Source of the DNA: Sabulibacter ruber
GTDB taxonomy: Bacteria; Bacteroidota; Bacteroidia; Cytophagales; Hymenobacteraceae
Reading direction: 5' to 3'
Length of the DNA: 64,000 nucleotides
NCBI RefSeq assembly: GCF_017355955.1
Contig: NZ_JAFFID010000001.1
Coordinates: 1,798,001 to 1,862,000 of the forward strand
Numbering within the stretch: position 1 is the stretch's first letter; each line of letters opens with the position of its first letter. The notes beneath the pieces were generated by a model. It saw nothing but the letters and a program-made list of their open reading frames with translations. It was not told where the DNA came from and searched no databases. Shown here piece after piece: positions 1 through 9,300 of the stretch. Position numbers and translations under genes: made by a program.

Positions 1-231
1 CAAAAATTAACAGGCCAGACCATTGATTTATTGGCTTACCCCTACGGCAACTTCAATGAAGGAACAGTAAAAGTAGCCGAGGGGCTGGAATTCAAAGCCG
101 CGGTAACCACTGAAACCCAGGTAATAACCAAAGATTCAGACCCTTACCGGTTAGGCAGAGTTCAGGTACCAAACTGGGCTCCTGAACAATTTAAATTCCA
201 ACTCAAAAAAGCTTGGGGATTAGTAAATTGA
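1..231 (+). CDS. Polysaccharide deacetylase (NodB-type), C-terminal fragment
   Basis: The frame is open from the first base, so the gene begins before the window and only its last 76 residues are seen. They contain a YPYG motif followed by a short helix, an AAVTT strand and a DPYRLGRVQV stretch. This matches the end of the NodB/polysaccharide-deacetylase barrel, where the YPYG and R..V strands line the active site. The family removes N- or O-acetyl groups from cell-wall or exported polysaccharides. The next gene starts about 20 bases downstream on the same strand, so it probably shares an operon with the glycosyltransferases that follow. The catalytic Asp and His residues lie outside the window and cannot be checked. 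Confidence 0.75.
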   Translation, partial: QKLTGQTIDLLAYPYGNFNEGTVKVAEGLEFKAAVTTETQVITKDSDPYRLGRVQVPNWAPEQFKFQLKKAWGLVN

Positions 232-250
232 TTGCATCATGAGGAGTACC

Positions 251-1153
251 ATGCCAGGCGAAATACTTGTTTCAGTTATCATCCCTTTCCTGAACGAAGA
301 GCGCTTTCTGCAAGAGGCAATAGAAAGCGTGTTAAAGCAGGATTATACCTCTTGGGAGATACTGTTAATAGATGACGGCTCTACTGACCGTAGTACCCAG
401 ATAGCCCAAGAATTTGCCCAGCGGTTTCCTGATAAGATCTTCTACCTTGAACATGAGGGCCATGTAAACAAAGGGTTGAGCGCCAGCAGAAACTTCGCGA
501 TAAGCCATGCCAGGGGCAAATACATTGCCCTGCTGGATGCTGACGATGTCTGGCTCCCGGGCAAACTTTCCAATCAGGTAACTATTTTCCAGGAAAATCC
601 CTCAGTTGCCATGATTGCAGAAAGCTCGGCTTACTGGTATAACTGGGAAGATCCTGGTAAGAGTAACGTTGTTATCCCGGTAGGCGCTCCGCAAGATACC
701 ACCTACCCTCCACCTCAGTTGATGAAGCTTCTGTACCCGCTGGGAGAAGGAGCCGCTCCATGCCCCTCTGGGTTGATATTTACCAAAGCTGCCTTTGACA
801 GATCTGGTGGATTTGAGGAGTCTTTCAGAAAAGAATACGGGTTGTATGAAGACCAGGCCTTATTAAGCAAGATCTATCTGTCAGAAACGGTTTACGTATC
901 CTCAGCCTGCAATAATCTGTATCGGCAACGGGCCGAATCCATTGTTTACAGCGTGCATGCAGACGGCAAATACCACACCGTCAGGCTGTTTTACCTGAAA
1001 TGGCTGAGCGCTTATCTTCATAAGATGAACATTCAGGACAAAACCATTCACGATCTTCTTAGAAAGGCGTTTTTTCGTTATCGTTATCCAATTCTGCACC
1101 TACTTACCAATACTCTTCCTGAAAAGGTCTTACATTTTGTAAAACAGAACTAA
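251..1153 (+). CDS. Family 2 glycosyltransferase
   Basis: This is a 300-residue GT-A fold enzyme. The N-terminal VSVIIPFLNE strand, the DDGSTD nucleotide-binding motif (about residues 41-46) and the DADD metal-binding motif (about 96-99) are all present. No membrane segment is evident, so it should act in the cytoplasm, moving a sugar from a nucleotide donor to a lipid-linked glycan. An in-frame ATG exists at 239, but the ATG at 251 is preceded by GAGGAG at 241-246 and gives the usual family N-terminus, so I prefer 251. It lies between the deacetylase fragment and another GT2 gene, with short gaps, consistent with one operon. Donor and acceptor cannot be told. Confidence 0.88.
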   Translation: MPGEILVSVIIPFLNEERFLQEAIESVLKQDYTSWEILLIDDGSTDRSTQIAQEFAQRFPDKIFYLEHEGHVNKGLSASRNFAISHARGKYIALLDADDVWLPGKLSNQVTIFQENPSVAMIAESSAYWYNWEDPGKSNVVIPVGAPQDTTYPPPQLMKLLYPLGEGAAPCPSGLIFTKAAFDRSGGFEESFRKEYGLYEDQALLSKIYLSETVYVSSACNNLYRQRAESIVYSVHADGKYHTVRLFYLKWLSAYLHKMNIQDKTIHDLLRKAFFRYRYPILHLLTNTLPEKVLHFVKQN

Positions 1154-1165
1154 AACACAAGCACA

Positions 1166-2185
1166 ATGCCTGCAATATCCGTCTTAATGCCGGTCTATAA
1201 TGCTGAGAGATTCCTGAAAGAGGCAATAGACAGTATTTTGCAGCAGACCTTCCAGGACTTTGAGTTTATCGTTATTGACGATGAATCAAAGGACAATAGT
1301 GTAGCCATTATCAATTCCTATACAGATCAACGCATCAGGTTCATTCAAAACGAGCGAAACTTAGGGATTTCGGCCACATTGAACAAAGGCATTCAGTTAG
1401 CCAAAGCCCCCATTATTGCCCGCATGGATGCCGATGATATCAGTACTCCGGACCGGTTGCAGAAGCAGTTTGACTACTTGCAGGCGAATCCAGAGTGTGT
1501 GATGGTTTCTAGTTTGGTGAAAGTAGTAACAGAAGATGGACAATTTATCAGGGTAGACAAATTCAAAAGTAAGTTCTTTTACTACAATCTCACTTTTAGT
1601 TGCTGGATCTACCACCCTACTGTCATGTACAGGAAGCATGCTGTGGAGGAGGTAGGAATGTATACCGTTCCTTATGCCGAAGATTTTGAGTTGTTCTGGC
1701 AGCTTACCCGCAAATACAAGTTCTACAACTTATCAGAAATTTTACTTTATTACAGAGTCACAGACCAGAGCCTGCACCAGGTACTCAAAAAGAAGGAGTA
1801 TGAAGAAGCCTTACAGGAGCAGTTGCTCAGAAATTTTCGCTACTACGCCGGGCCTGATTTTACCCTCCCTCTTTCTCACATAGAATGTCTCCAGCATAAT
1901 TTCCAACCCTTACTGGAGATGGGCAGCGTTAAAGAAGTGATTCAATGTCTACATAATCTAGATGTTATAACTGAAGGAATTCTAAAAAAAGAAAATATCA
2001 ATAAAGATGTAAAAGCCATAAAGAAAGCTGCTTTAGGTAAAAGAAACTATATCTTAATATTCTTCATCTATCATTTCCCTAAAATCAAGATAATTGAACT
2101 ACTTATCAGGGACCGGAAAATCAAGTTCCTGATAGAATTGATCATAGCTGCAGCCAAAAGAAGGATAGTAAGTCCAAATCCATAA
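1166..2185 (+). CDS. Family 2 glycosyltransferase
   Basis: This 339-residue GT2 enzyme begins 12 bases after the preceding GT2 gene. It has the ISVLMPVYNAE N-terminal strand, a DDESKD donor-binding motif (38-43) and DADD (88-91). The C-terminal 100 residues are Lys/Ile-rich with a hydrophobic stretch (YILIFFIYHF) that may touch the membrane. Role: cytoplasmic sugar transfer during polysaccharide or glycolipid assembly. It is probably co-transcribed with its upstream neighbour; a 277-base gap follows. Sugar specificity is not deducible. Confidence 0.88.
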   Translation: MPAISVLMPVYNAERFLKEAIDSILQQTFQDFEFIVIDDESKDNSVAIINSYTDQRIRFIQNERNLGISATLNKGIQLAKAPIIARMDADDISTPDRLQKQFDYLQANPECVMVSSLVKVVTEDGQFIRVDKFKSKFFYYNLTFSCWIYHPTVMYRKHAVEEVGMYTVPYAEDFELFWQLTRKYKFYNLSEILLYYRVTDQSLHQVLKKKEYEEALQEQLLRNFRYYAGPDFTLPLSHIECLQHNFQPLLEMGSVKEVIQCLHNLDVITEGILKKENINKDVKAIKKAALGKRNYILIFFIYHFPKIKIIELLIRDRKIKFLIELIIAAAKRRIVSPNP

Positions 2186-2462
2186 AGCCTTTGGCTTCAT
2201 ACCAAACTCAAAGCATCGCGTGCGTGCAAGAAATCAAACGTTAAGTTAAAATCTGTGCAGATTCAGGTTTGATTAAACTGCAGGTTTTGACTTTATTAGA
2301 ATTCTACTACCGTCTTCCCGCTCTGTTACATCTACTTAATTAACAAACTATTTACCCTGGTACTCCCCCCTGTTTCCATAGTTAGGAAATTGACTACAAC
2401 CTGAATTGCATAACAAGTCAGCATTTCACAAACAAGCAAGAAATTGTTAACTGCTCAATGCT
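2186..2462. other. Intergenic region between two GT2 genes
   Basis: The 277 bases hold no convincing gene. Just after the stop codon is an imperfect inverted repeat around 2189-2216 (CTTTGG and CCAAACTCAAAG arms) that might act as a weak terminator. I see no clear TTTG/TAnnTTTG promoter pair, although the next gene is far enough away to have its own. Confidence 0.4.
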
Positions 2463-4082
2463 ATGCCTTTATTACCTCCCCCAGCATACCCCTTAGTCTC
2501 GGTTATAATTCCCTGTTATAATCATGCCTCCTATTTACCTGATGCAGTAGATAGTATACAGAGGCAAACGTACTCCAATATTGAGATCATTATCGTGGAT
2601 GATGGTTCAACCGATGACACCAGAGTTGTCTCGGAAAAACTTAGTTCTGCAAAATACATTTATCAGGAAAATCAGGGGCTTTCTGCCGCCCGTAACACCG
2701 GAGCCTTACATAGTACCGGCGAGTTTTTGGTCTTTCTTGATGCGGATGACCTTCTATATCCTTATGCCATTTCTTACAACCTGGCGTATCTGCTTCAACA
2801 CCCAAACGCAGCTTTTGTCTCCGGGGCTTATCTTGCTATTACCCACGCCAAGGAAAATCTGGATGATGGAGGTGAGGAAATACTAGATGATCACTACATC
2901 AACATGTTACGCAAGAACTACATTGGCATGCACGGCACGGTTATGTACAGGCGGTGGGTTTTTGATGAGTTTTTGTTTGACACCTCTCTGAAGGCTTGCG
3001 AAGACTACGATCTATACTTGCGAGTAACCCGCAAATATCCCGTTCTCCACCATACCAAAAAATTGGCGGCGTACAGAATGCATACATCCAATATGTCTGG
3101 CAACCTTCCCCTGATGTTGTCACAGGCATTGGAGGTTTTAAAGCGTCAGGAGCCAGAATTAAGATCTGACGCTGAAAGAGAAGCTTATGAAGCGGGACTA
3201 AAAGGGTTTGTTGATTATTATACAACCTTAATATATGGTTGCCTAAAAGCGGAGCAAATAAAGCCTACCCCTGAAGTACTTAATTTTCTACACCAGTACA
3301 AGCCCAAATCCTATTACATGTACTATCTGGTAGAATTCTTCACAAAGAAACTGAGCTTAAGAACAGTAACACCAAATTTTGTCTTTCGGTATCTCCATCG
3401 CCGGGGAGTTTATAAAAATTTTTTACCCGCTATTGGTAACATTAAGTTTGGAGACCTCATCAGCAAAACTCCTTTTAACCGAACCTTTGGCCAGAACAGA
3501 GGAGGCGCCATAGACCAATACTATATTGAGAATTTCCTGCGCTCAAAAGCAGATTACATCACGGGGCAAGTCCTGGAATTTGGCGAGAACCAATATGCCA
3601 AGCGTATCGGCGGGGACAAGGTGACACAATGTACGGTCTTGAGATTAGAGGACCTTGATGAAAAATCATCTACCCTCCCTGAGTTCAGCCCCAAAGTGAC
3701 TGCAGGAGACAATACCTTTGATTGCATCCTATTACCCCAGGCTTTACACTTGATATATGATTTCAAGGCAGTGGTAAAGGATTGTTTTAGGGCCTTGAAA
3801 CCAGGCGGCACTTTACTTCTTACCGTACCCGGTATAACACCGGTTGATTTCGGGCCGTGGGAAAAAAACTGGCTATGGACGTTCACCCGTTTTTCCATAG
3901 AAAAAATGTTAGCGGAAACGTTTCCCATCAACCATATAGAAACAAATTCTTTCGGGAACGTGTACGTTGCCTCTGCTTTCCTGTATGGGGTGGGGAAAAC
4001 AGAGCTAAAGCAAGAGGAACTAGACTATCAGGACCCTCATTTCCAGGTAATCATTACCGGCAAGGCAACAAAGACAGCTTAG
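2463..4082 (+). CDS. Bifunctional family 2 glycosyltransferase / SAM-dependent methyltransferase
   Basis: The 539-residue protein joins two domains. Residues 10-240 form a GT2 domain with VSVIIPCYNHA, VDDGSTD (45-51) and DADD (93-96). A helical linker follows, and from about residue 360 a class I methyltransferase-like domain starts: VLEFGENQYAKRIGG stands where motif I lies, then FDCILLPQALHLIYDF (about 420) and ALKPGGTLLLTVPG. The motif-I glycine pattern is weaker than usual, but the later motifs are typical of methyltransferase_11-type proteins. A plausible role is to add a sugar and O-methylate it or a neighbouring residue, which can cap a growing chain. It ends 24 bases from the convergent Wzi-like gene. 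Confidence 0.82.
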   Translation: MPLLPPPAYPLVSVIIPCYNHASYLPDAVDSIQRQTYSNIEIIIVDDGSTDDTRVVSEKLSSAKYIYQENQGLSAARNTGALHSTGEFLVFLDADDLLYPYAISYNLAYLLQHPNAAFVSGAYLAITHAKENLDDGGEEILDDHYINMLRKNYIGMHGTVMYRRWVFDEFLFDTSLKACEDYDLYLRVTRKYPVLHHTKKLAAYRMHTSNMSGNLPLMLSQALEVLKRQEPELRSDAEREAYEAGLKGFVDYYTTLIYGCLKAEQIKPTPEVLNFLHQYKPKSYYMYYLVEFFTKKLSLRTVTPNFVFRYLHRRGVYKNFLPAIGNIKFGDLISKTPFNRTFGQNRGGAIDQYYIENFLRSKADYITGQVLEFGENQYAKRIGGDKVTQCTVLRLEDLDEKSSTLPEFSPKVTAGDNTFDCILLPQALHLIYDFKAVVKDCFRALKPGGTLLLTVPGITPVDFGPWEKNWLWTFTRFSIEKMLAETFPINHIETNSFGNVYVASAFLYGVGKTELKQEELDYQDPHFQVIITGKATKTA

Positions 4083-4106
4083 GATATCACAGAGAAAACA
4101 ATCCCT

Positions 4107-5582
4107 TCACTTAATCTGCCAGTTTACTCCCAGAAGGCCTCCCGTATTATGGGATAACTGGCCCATGTCTCTTCCTACTGCTGTGGTAAAAGTCAGTGAT
4201 GGTCCTATCTGGCTGATGAGTTCACCATAGAAATAGGCTTGTTTCTTTACTGACGTGAAGAGGGCATCATTATAGTAGTTGCCAGCATGTTGTACATAGG
4301 TTGCCAGGGTGCGGTAACTGATTCTGGTGGACAAATTACCTTTTAACCCCACATGCAAACCCGTCACACGGTTACTAACAACATTCCAATCATTTCCAGG
4401 GCTTCCTTCGCTTAAGTCAAGATTGTACAGGCTGGCATGCCTCCGGTTTAAGAAAAGCGGAGTCCCAATGATCTGCCCCTGATAGTCCCAACCCGTTAAG
4501 TAAGTGGCATTGTTATAATAATTGAACCTACCTTGGTAAATGACGGGCCCACCCTGGTATTTGGTGTAAATGCCTTCAATCACCACTTTACTTACTAAAC
4601 CCGGATGTCTCAAATCAAAGCCAATGCCCACCAATCTGTCTCGGCTGAAAACGTTAAGGCCATTGATTTTATCCCGCGCATCGGGGCTTCCTACCCCCTT
4701 ATCAAAAATAGTCTGTGTGTATAAATGCAGGGATTTGCCTTTCAGGAGAAAATTCACGCCAAAATCAGAGACGATCACATGGTTCCCGACCGCATTCACA
4801 ATATCAACCGGACCTTGTTGACTGGCAGGATCGGTTTCATCACCTTTTGCTCCCACCAAAATCCTTAGGTAATCCTTGAATCTACTTGGGATCTGCCCCA
4901 AGGGGTGTCTTCCACCCCATTGGGCAAAGTGGCTCAATCCGGCATGTACATTCAGAGCATCTCGCCCTATTCTTAAACACAGGTTCTTTTCATGCAGATA
5001 GGCACCTTTGACATGATTTGAATTGCCCAACCACCCATGGCTAAATACCCCTTTAACCTTTAAGAATCCGTTTGTATGAGGTATGTTCACATAGTCTTTC
5101 ACCGCTACCCCCACTTTAGGAATGGGCAGAGCATTTCTACTGACAGCTAACGAGCCACTGGATAACTCTGGATCTACGTTGCCTACTGTTTCGGCATATC
5201 GGCCGCCACGCAGCTCCCATGCGCCATACCCTACCTTTAAATAGGCTTCTTTTAGAAAAACATCCCTAAAATGGCTGTTATTGTATACATCTACTCCATA
5301 CCCGATGTGAAAGGGTGCTTTTGATGACAATGGGCTCCCAGGTGGCGGAAGGTACTTTCTGGAAAAAAGGTGAGTATTGCCTATTTTGAGATGGGTAATC
5401 AAATCATGTTGTTTCAAAGGAACCGTTCCAAAGCGGTTAGCCTCTATCCAAAAAGGCGGATGATTCTCTGTGGCTATGATTCCCGAGGTGCCCCCCTCTA
5501 CTTTCAAAGAATCTATGGTCTGACCTGAGACATTCATGACACATATGAGAGAAGCAAACAAAAACAGATGAACCCTTCTCAT
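4107..5582 (-). CDS. Wzi-like capsule assembly outer-membrane protein
   Basis: A 491-residue protein with a Sec signal peptide (MRRVHLFLFASLICVMNVSG, cleavage near residue 20). It is rich in alternating beta-strand segments and aromatic residues, and is about the length of Wzi-type barrels. Phrases such as PFWIEANRFGTVP near the N-terminus and ELRGGRYAETVG further on match the Bacteroidota branch of the capsule_assembly_Wzi family. Wzi proteins are outer-membrane lectins that help anchor exported capsule. It faces the preceding operon and is divergent from the acyltransferase gene. Another surface barrel is possible, but the surrounding glycan genes favour Wzi. Confidence 0.75.
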   Translation of the reverse strand: MRRVHLFLFASLICVMNVSGQTIDSLKVEGGTSGIIATENHPPFWIEANRFGTVPLKQHDLITHLKIGNTHLFSRKYLPPPGSPLSSKAPFHIGYGVDVYNNSHFRDVFLKEAYLKVGYGAWELRGGRYAETVGNVDPELSSGSLAVSRNALPIPKVGVAVKDYVNIPHTNGFLKVKGVFSHGWLGNSNHVKGAYLHEKNLCLRIGRDALNVHAGLSHFAQWGGRHPLGQIPSRFKDYLRILVGAKGDETDPASQQGPVDIVNAVGNHVIVSDFGVNFLLKGKSLHLYTQTIFDKGVGSPDARDKINGLNVFSRDRLVGIGFDLRHPGLVSKVVIEGIYTKYQGGPVIYQGRFNYYNNATYLTGWDYQGQIIGTPLFLNRRHASLYNLDLSEGSPGNDWNVVSNRVTGLHVGLKGNLSTRISYRTLATYVQHAGNYYNDALFTSVKKQAYFYGELISQIGPSLTFTTAVGRDMGQLSHNTGGLLGVNWQIK

Positions 5583-6142
5583 AACTGTCGGCTAATTTCT
5601 TTATCTCACAAGGTAGGTAGATACTCCAAACAACATCATTGACGATTATCAAAACTGATTTACTAAATATAATATTTATTATATAGATTATAACTAAAGC
5701 ACAGCAAATTTTTATGGATGACCTGTATGAACTCACAAGCATTCTAATCAAGATTTGGCAGTTACCCACCATTGCGTCTATTTGACAATCACCTCAAACA
5801 ATTTGCTGATATGATTGGGTGCCACCCTATGAAGAATATGCCAGCTTTTTGAAATGCTTCATTGGAAGCATTTCAAACCTACCTCAAGTTCATCATTAAT
5901 TCTCTCCTGAAACGTCCACCCGTTTAAATTCTAAATCAAAACCAAAAAATCTGTGTAAGTACACTTTATATTAAATTTATGACTATATTTATAAGTATTT
6001 ATACATTACAGGTGTTTTGTACTGCTTTTTAAAGGCATCTGGAATGAAATACTTACTTCCCTTCCCCCACAAGCAAATACCTGATACTCTCCAATAGAGC
6101 ATCAAGAAACGAACAGTAGATTCTTATAAAGGCTGAATAAAC
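5583..6142. other. Divergent intergenic region
   Basis: These 560 AT-rich bases separate the minus-strand Wzi-like gene from the plus-strand acyltransferase gene and should contain both promoters. I could not find a good consensus promoter. The only clear structure is the inverted repeat listed separately at 5848-5877. No coding sequence longer than a chance reading frame is supported. Confidence 0.5.
5848..5877. repeat. Perfect 13-bp inverted repeat
   Basis: The arms TTTGAAATGCTTC (5848-5860) and GAAGCATTTCAAA (5865-5877) are perfect reverse complements around a 4-base ATTG loop. The site sits in a divergent promoter region rather than after a gene. It may be an operator or an RNA hairpin in a leader. 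A run of T precedes it on the plus strand, so on the minus strand it is followed by A rather than U, which argues against a minus-strand terminator. Confidence 0.6.
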
Positions 6143-7288
6143 TTGAGAAGCGATTTATTAATAAGCCCTACTCTACAGAACAACAACTTTGACGTGCTCA
6201 GGTTTGCGCTGGCGGTCACCGTTATCTACAGCCATTGCTATGTGATTTATTATGGGAAAACAATTGATGTTGAGCCTTTTATGGTTATCACCCAAAATCA
6301 GGCAGACCTGGGAAGTGTGGCTGTCAACTGCTTTTTTGCGATCAGTGGGTTTCTAATTGTCCGAAGCTTTCAAAACACTTCCTCAATTCCTAGTTATCTA
6401 AAAAAGAGAATCCTAAGAATTTACCCCGGGTTTCTTGTGGCGTTTGCCCTAAGTATGCTGGTAATAGCTCCTTTAAGTACGATAGACAACAGCCATCCTC
6501 AAGGAAATGTAACTGCTTATTTCCAGGAGTTCAGAGGGAAAGCGTTCCTTCTGAATCTGTTTACCCTGCAAACCCAAAGAGCGCCTTGGTCTTTCCAGGA
6601 CAATCCGTTGCCCAACATGATCAATGAATCTTTATGGACTATTCAATACGAATTTATTTGCTACTTGATAGTTCCTGTTCTGGCACTCCTGGGATTGTTA
6701 AAAGGAAAATGGCAGCCTTTGGTATTGTTTGGAATTTCCTACCTCTTTTTCGCTTTACAGGAAGTAGCACACTGGTTTCAATGGGAGAATTACCAGGGAA
6801 GAATAATGAGCCATCCACTCTATCTCCCCAAATTCATTACCTACTTTATGGCAGGCGCCTGCTTTTTTCTGTATAGAAACCACATTAAGAGAAGCTTTGG
6901 CCTCATAATTGTATCAATTGTTGCTCTTATTGTTTCTTGTATTTGGCTCCCTTACTTCAATTTGGTGGCACCATTTGCTGGCTCGTATGTATTATTCTAC
7001 TTGGCCTACCATCCCACCTTACCCTTTCCTAGGTTTGCAAGGAAAGGAGACTTTTCTTACGGGCTTTATCTATACGCGTGGCCTGTTCAACAGCTAGTGT
7101 TAGCTATTGCAGGTGAACACCTGAATATTTATCTGCTGTTTATACTTTCAGGCTTCATCTCTTTTATTGCGGCTTTTGTGAGTTGGCATGTAGTAGAAAA
7201 GCCTTTCCTTAAACTTAAAAAAGAGGGATCTGGGCAACCGCTTCCAACTACCAATAATCTGGAAATGAGTTACATTAAAAACAATTAA
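6143..7288 (+). CDS. Acyltransferase family 3 membrane protein (OafA-like)
   Basis: A 381-residue polytopic membrane protein. It starts with NNNFDVLRFALAVTVIYSHCYVIY, which carries the family's R and H residues in the first membrane segment, and continues with RIYPGFLVAFALSM and about ten hydrophobic segments. Members of this family move acetyl or other acyl groups from the cytoplasm to sugars of O-antigen, exopolysaccharide or peptidoglycan. The start must be TTG at 6143: an in-frame stop lies only three codons upstream, and no ATG occurs before the conserved first segment. The GT2 gene follows after 114 bases. The acyl group and acceptor are unknown. Confidence 0.87.
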   Translation: MRSDLLISPTLQNNNFDVLRFALAVTVIYSHCYVIYYGKTIDVEPFMVITQNQADLGSVAVNCFFAISGFLIVRSFQNTSSIPSYLKKRILRIYPGFLVAFALSMLVIAPLSTIDNSHPQGNVTAYFQEFRGKAFLLNLFTLQTQRAPWSFQDNPLPNMINESLWTIQYEFICYLIVPVLALLGLLKGKWQPLVLFGISYLFFALQEVAHWFQWENYQGRIMSHPLYLPKFITYFMAGACFFLYRNHIKRSFGLIIVSIVALIVSCIWLPYFNLVAPFAGSYVLFYLAYHPTLPFPRFARKGDFSYGLYLYAWPVQQLVLAIAGEHLNIYLLFILSGFISFIAAFVSWHVVEKPFLKLKKEGSGQPLPTTNNLEMSYIKNN

Positions 7289-7402
7289 CTTTTAAACTAT
7301 CAAAGGTATCTAAGCCAAGGTTTAACTTATCAACCGTAAATAGGCTACCTTAATTAACTCTTAGATTGAATCACCTGCCTAAAGCCATTTTCAGACAGGT
7401 AT

Positions 7403-8419
7403 TTGGATAGAATTATTTATTATAATTTGATTGTGCAACCAAGAATTCCGTCATCACCACCTATCATTTTGCCTCTTCCTACTGCAGGAAAGAGGCCGAT
7501 TTGGTCCGTGATGATTCCTGTCTATAACTGCGCAGAGTTTCTTCCTGAAACCCTGGAAAGCGTACTGCAGCAGCAACTTCCTGAAGAGGTAATGCAAATT
7601 GAGGTTATTGATGATTGCAGTACCGATGCCAATGTAGAAGCTATTGTCAATCAAATAGGGAAAGGCAGAATCAAATACTTCAGACAACCAAGAAACGTAG
7701 GAAGTCTCCGGAATTTTGAAACTTGTATCAACCGAGCCCAGGGAGAATTGGTGCACTTACTACACGGCGACGACCGGCTCAGAAAAGGCTTCTATCAAAA
7801 AATGGGGCAACTGTTTGAGCAACACCCCCAGGCAGGAGCTGCTTTCTGCCGGTTTAGTTATATGGATGAAAGCGGGCACATAGACTACGTGCAGCCTTGC
7901 GAGATGAAGCAGGATGGGATTTTAGACAATTGGCTTTTGCGCATTGCCGAACGCCAGCGCATCCAGTACGCTTCCATTGTGGTCAAACGGGAGGTGTATG
8001 AGAAACTAGGCAGCTTTTATGGAATCACGTATGGAGAAGACTGGGAGATGTGGGTGCGCATAGCCAAACACTATCCCGTTGCCTATACCCCAGAAGTCTT
8101 AGCCGATTACCGGAAGCACCTGAGTTCTATTTCAGGACAAAAGTTTTTGAATGGCCAGTATCTGATGGATATTGCCCATGCCATGAAGCATATTCAGGAG
8201 CATTTACCAGAGAATGAGAGAAAAGCTGTTCTGGAGAAATCAAGGTACGCTTATGCCCATTATGGCGTGAGTGTTGCAAACAGAATATGGCACGCAACCC
8301 ACAATAAGCAAAATGTTAAAAGCCATATAAAGCATACCCTTGTCATGCACAACGGTAGCTTCAAGCTTTATCTTAAGATTCTGAAAGTATATTTAAAGAT
8401 TGTGACCAATAGAGTGTAG
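7403..8419 (+). CDS. Family 2 glycosyltransferase
   Basis: A GT2 enzyme of up to 338 residues: IWSVMIPVYNCAEF, DDCSTD (about 70-75) and HGDD (about 121-124) in place of the usual DADD. The changed first residue keeps the two aspartates that bind the metal. C-terminal half: GEDWEMWVRIAKHYP, typical of GT2 proteins that act on surface glycans. Only TTG (7403) or GTG/TTG codons slightly downstream can start the gene, because the first in-frame ATG lies inside the catalytic domain. The start is therefore uncertain by about ten codons. It follows the acyltransferase gene on the same strand. Confidence 0.83.
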   Translation: MDRIIYYNLIVQPRIPSSPPIILPLPTAGKRPIWSVMIPVYNCAEFLPETLESVLQQQLPEEVMQIEVIDDCSTDANVEAIVNQIGKGRIKYFRQPRNVGSLRNFETCINRAQGELVHLLHGDDRLRKGFYQKMGQLFEQHPQAGAAFCRFSYMDESGHIDYVQPCEMKQDGILDNWLLRIAERQRIQYASIVVKREVYEKLGSFYGITYGEDWEMWVRIAKHYPVAYTPEVLADYRKHLSSISGQKFLNGQYLMDIAHAMKHIQEHLPENERKAVLEKSRYAYAHYGVSVANRIWHATHNKQNVKSHIKHTLVMHNGSFKLYLKILKVYLKIVTNRV

Positions 8420-9300
8420 TCTCAAACGATATTCCACAAAGGCTTTTAACCTCCTCTTCTATCCTCTTTCCTTCTTTTTAAGCAGAACCTGTACCTAGCT
8501 TTGTCCTGAACACATCGCGTTTTGGAGGTAGTTTTATGAAAACAGAAGCAAAATGGCAGGATCTTAAAAATACTAAGTGCACCAATTAGCCTAGCCAAAA
8601 CCTACGGAAGCAATCCCAATTCTAACACACCATACTATTTATGTTAACATTCCCATTTTAGGAACAAATTCTAGATTTGACACAAAAACTACAATCCAAC
8701 TAGCTTATGGGAGAGACGCCCATTAAGCGGCAAATATTTGTAAATCAACTAGCAAAAAAAGAGTGATACCTAAACGGGTTGTTTTTTTTATCCTTACTAC
8801 AGCGCTATTCATACATTCATCAGGAGTAATCCTCGTTTAGGATTGCCCTCTGTTTTAGCACTGTTTTCCTGAAAACTCCTGTAAAACAGACATGACTTAC
8901 ATGAAATGATTTAGTTTCTCATGAAATCTATGCAAACCTGGCGCTATACTCTTCATTTTACATTAGTCTAAGGCTCTGTATTAATTTCTTATATTATAGG
9001 TCTTATTCATTATTAAGTAACCGCCTTTATAAGCGTAGTTGAATACAAGCACAATGAGATTATACTTATACATCAAATGAATTAGTACTGAAATAGAGCA
9101 AATTACCTTACACTCTTTTCTATCGGCATAATCATTGAAACACGTTGACTTAATGGTTAAGATCATCTCATGCCGACAAGTAGAGCGAAGCTCATGAAAG
9201 CAGTTATTGCCTCCCATCGCTTTCGTCAGTTTCACATCTAAAGTGCTTTGAGCTATGGAAGACATAGGAATAACCGATTATAAACTTTGACCCTTCAGCT
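8420..9300. other. Long intergenic region without a supported gene
   Basis: The 881 AT-rich bases between a GT2 gene and the multidomain lipoprotein gene show no reading frame with protein-like composition. The best candidate (minus strand, 8981-9265) is rejected below. A small hairpin (AATCCT and AGGATT arms near 8827-8843) lies inside a wider CAGGAGT/ACTCCTG pair. Just before 9301, TATAAACTTTG resembles the Bacteroidota -7 box TAnnTTTG with one extra base. Confidence 0.45.

Noticed and set aside
8981-9265. 94-codon minus-strand reading frame in the gap before the lipoprotein gene
   Set aside because: Composition is rich in Cys, Asn and Tyr as expected from random AT-rich DNA; no domain, operon partner or convincing start.
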